Of a stretch of DNA of 64,000 nt, positions 61,750 through 64,000 are shown one piece after another (position 1 is the first letter of the stretch; each line of letters begins with the position of its first letter). The position numbers and the translations under genes are program-made. The DNA is taken from contig NZ_JAULRT010000052.1 in assembly GCF_030518215.1 (NCBI RefSeq), forward strand, positions 682,001 through 746,000, given 5' to 3'. The DNA comes from Gilvimarinus algae. GTDB taxonomy: Bacteria > Pseudomonadota > Gammaproteobacteria > Pseudomonadales > Cellvibrionaceae. The notes below the pieces were generated by a model, which saw only the letters and a program-made list of their open reading frames with translations, was not told the origin of the DNA and made no database searches.

Positions 61750-62757
61750 TTACGCCATTGGCCGCAGGCCCACAGCTGAGCGCAAGCGCTCCATAAACGG
61801 CTCGCTGTGCTCGCGCGCTCGCGCGGCGCCAAGTTGCAAAATCTCTTCAATGTCCGCCGGCCGCTCCATCAGCTCATAGTAGCGCTCTCTCGCCTCACCT
61901 ATTTGATTGTTAATCAATTCAAACAGCTGGCGCTTGGCCTCACCCCAGGCAATACCCTCAGCGAACTGATCACGCATCTGCGCTGCTTGCTCGTCCGAGG
62001 CAAACGCCTCCCAGATTTGAAACACTGTAGAGCCTTCAGGGTCTTTCGGCTCGCCCGGCTCCAAGAGGTTGGTTTTAATTTTATTGATGTGCTTTTTCAA
62101 CTGCTTTTCCGGCAGGAATAACGGAATGGTGTTGTTGTAGCTCTTGCTCATCTTGCGTCCGTCCAGGCCGTTGAGCACTGACACCTTGTCATCCACCATC
62201 GCCTCAGGCAGGGCAAAATGCTCACCGTAGTGGTGGTTAAAACGAGCGGCGATATCGCGCGCCATTTCAATGTGTTGTATCTGATCGCGACCCACCGGTA
62301 CTTTGTTGGCATTGAACATCAAAATATCCGCGGCCATCAGCACCGGATAATTGTACAGCCCCATGGTAACGCCGTAATCGGGGTCCTCTCCTGCCTCTTC
62401 ATTCGCTGCCACGGCCGCTTTGTAGGCGTGTGCCCGGTTCATCAGGCCCTTGGCTGCCATACAGTTGAGCAGCCAGCAAAGCTCGGGAATCTGCGCGATA
62501 TCCGACTGACGATAAAAGACCGCATTGTCGGTGTTGAGCCCCAATGCCAGCCAGGTTGCGGCAATTTCCTTGCGCGACTGCTCGACCCGTTCGGCCTCCT
62601 GACACTTGATCAAGGCGTGGTAATCGGCGAGAAAATAAAAGGATTCCAAAGAGGGATCTTCACTGGCGGCGATAGCGGGACGAATAGCGCCCACGTAGTT
62701 GCCCAGGTGCGGCGTGCCTGTCGTCGTAATACCAGTGAGTACGCGTTGCTTGCTCAT
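61750..62757 (-). CDS. trpS: Tryptophanyl-tRNA synthetase TrpS
   Basis: TrpS charges tRNA-Trp. The 335-residue class I enzyme has the HIGH-like motif [59 protein letters not shown], and the KMSKS motif ([18 protein letters not shown]). Start choice: ATG at 62757 ([14 protein letters not shown]); the frame is open to 62892 but that part has no family similarity. It is convergent with bioA; the 46-bp gap contains a loose ATCGCTA/TAGCGAT repeat that could act as a shared terminator. It follows the glycosyltransferase gene by 77 bp. Confidence 0.96.
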   Translation of the reverse strand: MSKQRVLTGITTTGTPHLGNYVGAIRPAIAASEDPSLESFYFLADYHALIKCQEAERVEQSRKEIAATWLALGLNTDNAVFYRQSDIAQIPELCWLLNCMAAKGLMNRAHAYKAAVAANEEAGEDPDYGVTMGLYNYPVLMAADILMFNANKVPVGRDQIQHIEMARDIAARFNHHYGEHFALPEAMVDDKVSVLNGLDGRKMSKSYNNTIPLFLPEKQLKKHINKIKTNLLEPGEPKDPEGSTVFQIWEAFASDEQAAQMRDQFAEGIAWGEAKRQLFELINNQIGEARERYYELMERPADIEEILQLGAARAREHSEPFMERLRSAVGLRPMA

Positions 62758-62834
62758 GTGCTTCTCTTCGTCGTTTGGAGTTGCGCGACCACTTATCATT
62801 GGCCTTTCACGGCCGCGCAGGGCACGGCGGGCGC

Positions 62835-63983
62835 CTATGATACAGACTCTGTACGAAGCTGTGTAGCGCCGCCAGCCAGCTCGTGCAGACACTGCCGGTA
62901 TATTTCGCGCTGCCCTGACCAGGCCAGGGCGCTCACATCCGGCGCTGCGGGGAGTCTGTCGGCCAGCAGGCCGTCCACCAACTCCACCAGCCGCATCGCC
63001 AGCGCCTCGGCATCGCTGTGCAGGTCACCGGTGACTGGATAGCACCAGTTATCCCCCAGCATTTCAGGGTAAACCTGATGCTTCGGCACAACCGGCAGGC
63101 AGCCGCTGGCAACCGCCTCCAACACAGCGAGCCCCTGAAAATCATGATCCGCTGTGGACAGGGCGATGTGCGAGCGCAATAGCAGCTCGCGGTACTGCTC
63201 GGCATCGGCGACATAGCCCCAGTTACCCAGAGCACCGGCCTGCTGCAGAAGCTGCTTCAAAGGCGCAAACGCCTCCGGCTCGCGGCGAAATTGCTCGCCA
63301 ACAATGTGCGCGACAAACGGCAAGCGGCCGCGATAGTGCTCGCATATCCGCCCCATAGCCTCAAGCAGCAAACGCGGGTTTTTGTCGTACTCCCAGCGAT
63401 GATTCCAGATGAGCGTAGGACGATTCGCCCGAAGCTTGGGGGCAGACTTGCGGAGAAAGAGTTCGTCCTCAAGAGGCACAGGCAAAACACTGGACTTTGC
63501 CGCCAGCGCATCCACTACTCCCCTGGGAACGAGATCCGGCATTTTACCGAGCAAGGCCTCGGCCCCTTCAAGAAAAGTGCGGCGGTTGTACCTCGAGTTA
63601 AACGCCAGGCGATCGGCGCAAATGGCGCTGTAAAGGGTCACCATCTGCGGCTCAAGAGAGTGGTGCTGCTGGCCGCTTGCCGGATAAGCAAACTGATTTT
63701 CGTGAAAGTACAAGAGCGTGGGCAAACGCGCTATGGCTGGCAGCATTCCCCTTAGTGACGACAGGTCCACCATGGAAGTGGCGATCAAAAAATCGTAGGG
63801 CTGCTCCAGCACTTCGCGCGACAGCCCTGCCAGGGACAGGCTGCTGCCGCGAATGCGCCAACTGAAATAACGCGGCGGCAAAGCCACCTGGGTAAATTGA
63901 AAGTCAGGCAGGCTGCGCTCAAGGCCGAGCCGCCAGCGCCTGTGACTGGCGGCATCGTAACCCGAGAGCAAAAGGCCTTTCAC
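62835..63983 (-). CDS. tRNA-queuosine mannosyltransferase-like (DUF3524/GT-B) glycosyltransferase
   Basis: A 382-residue GT-B-fold protein. The N-terminal half ([80 protein letters not shown]) matches the DUF3524 / QTMAN N-terminal family. The C-terminal half is a glycosyltransferase group 1 domain ([40 protein letters not shown]). The human family member (GTDC1/QTMAN) mannosylates queuosine in tRNA-Asp; a similar substrate here is inference. Start is GTG at 63983 (17 bp from the window edge). Upstream of trpS in the same direction. Confidence 0.8.
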   Translation of the reverse strand: MKGLLLSGYDAASHRRWRLGLERSLPDFQFTQVALPPRYFSWRIRGSSLSLAGLSREVLEQPYDFLIATSMVDLSSLRGMLPAIARLPTLLYFHENQFAYPASGQQHHSLEPQMVTLYSAICADRLAFNSRYNRRTFLEGAEALLGKMPDLVPRGVVDALAAKSSVLPVPLEDELFLRKSAPKLRANRPTLIWNHRWEYDKNPRLLLEAMGRICEHYRGRLPFVAHIVGEQFRREPEAFAPLKQLLQQAGALGNWGYVADAEQYRELLLRSHIALSTADHDFQGLAVLEAVASGCLPVVPKHQVYPEMLGDNWCYPVTGDLHSDAEALAMRLVELVDGLLADRLPAAPDVSALAWSGQREIYRQCLHELAGGATQLRTESVS

Positions 63984-64000
63984 TGGCCGTCAAAGCGCCC

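Overview
The window is almost entirely a polar-flagellum and chemotaxis locus of a gammaproteobacterium, followed by a short housekeeping segment. Gene order (fliC-flaG-fliD-fliS-fliT-fliS, fleQ, fleSR, fliEFGHIJ, fliK, fliLMNOPQR-flhB, flhA-flhF-fleN-fliA-cheYZA) is that of Pseudomonas and its relatives, with FleQ as the master regulator. The rsmE and bioA neighbourhood also recalls Pseudomonas, while BioA itself reads like the enterobacterial type. Moderately high GC, very long axial proteins and several c-di-GMP genes suggest a marine Cellvibrionales-like organism (Saccharophagus, Microbulbifer or Marinimicrobium neighbourhood). The genus is an inference. No mobile element, CRISPR array or rRNA is visible, and no gap between genes exceeds about 295 bp (the longest, 34516-34810, holds the flagellin promoter).

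Layout. 1-7676 (minus): cheA (cut by the window edge), cheZ, cheY, fliA, fleN, flhF, flhA. 7860-13370 (minus): fliLMNOPQR-flhB. 13560-15206 (minus): fliK. 15304-17794 (minus): an hptB-hsbR-hsbA partner-switching module. 17944-23800 (minus): fliEFGHIJ. 23975-28338 (minus): fleQ and fleSR. 28505-36769 (minus): fliS, fliT-like, fliS, fliD, flaG, fliC, a second FliT-like gene and flgL. 36789-48097 (minus): flgBCDE and flgFGHIJK. 48292-50180 (minus): cheV-cheR. 50417-52138 (plus): flgA, flgM, flgN. 52242-64000: tRNA-Arg, rsmE, a GGDEF-EAL protein, ald, ttcA, a PilZ protein, an Aer-type receptor, bioA, trpS and a tRNA-queuosine-mannosyltransferase-like glycosyltransferase.

How it works together. 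Readable promoters outline the usual hierarchy. FleQ with sigma-54 would drive fleSR, fliK, fliL, flgB and flgF (clear TGGCAY-N5-TTGC-type elements), with weaker candidates before flhA and fliE. FliA (sigma-28) would drive fliC, flgM and the fliS-fliT-fliS operon. FlgM holds FliA until hook completion, and the HsbA/HsbR/HptB module may tune FlgM or c-di-GMP output. FlhF and FleN set the place and number of flagella. CheA/Y/Z/V/R form the chemosensory core.

The most striking observation is in CheA. Where the CheY-docking P2 domain should be, there are four copies of a short acidic-hydrophobic motif (DDEFEALLDxLHG). The same motif pattern occurs at the N-terminus of FliM and the C-terminus of CheZ, which are the two known CheY-binding peptides. 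This suggests one linear CheY-docking motif reused across kinase, phosphatase and motor.
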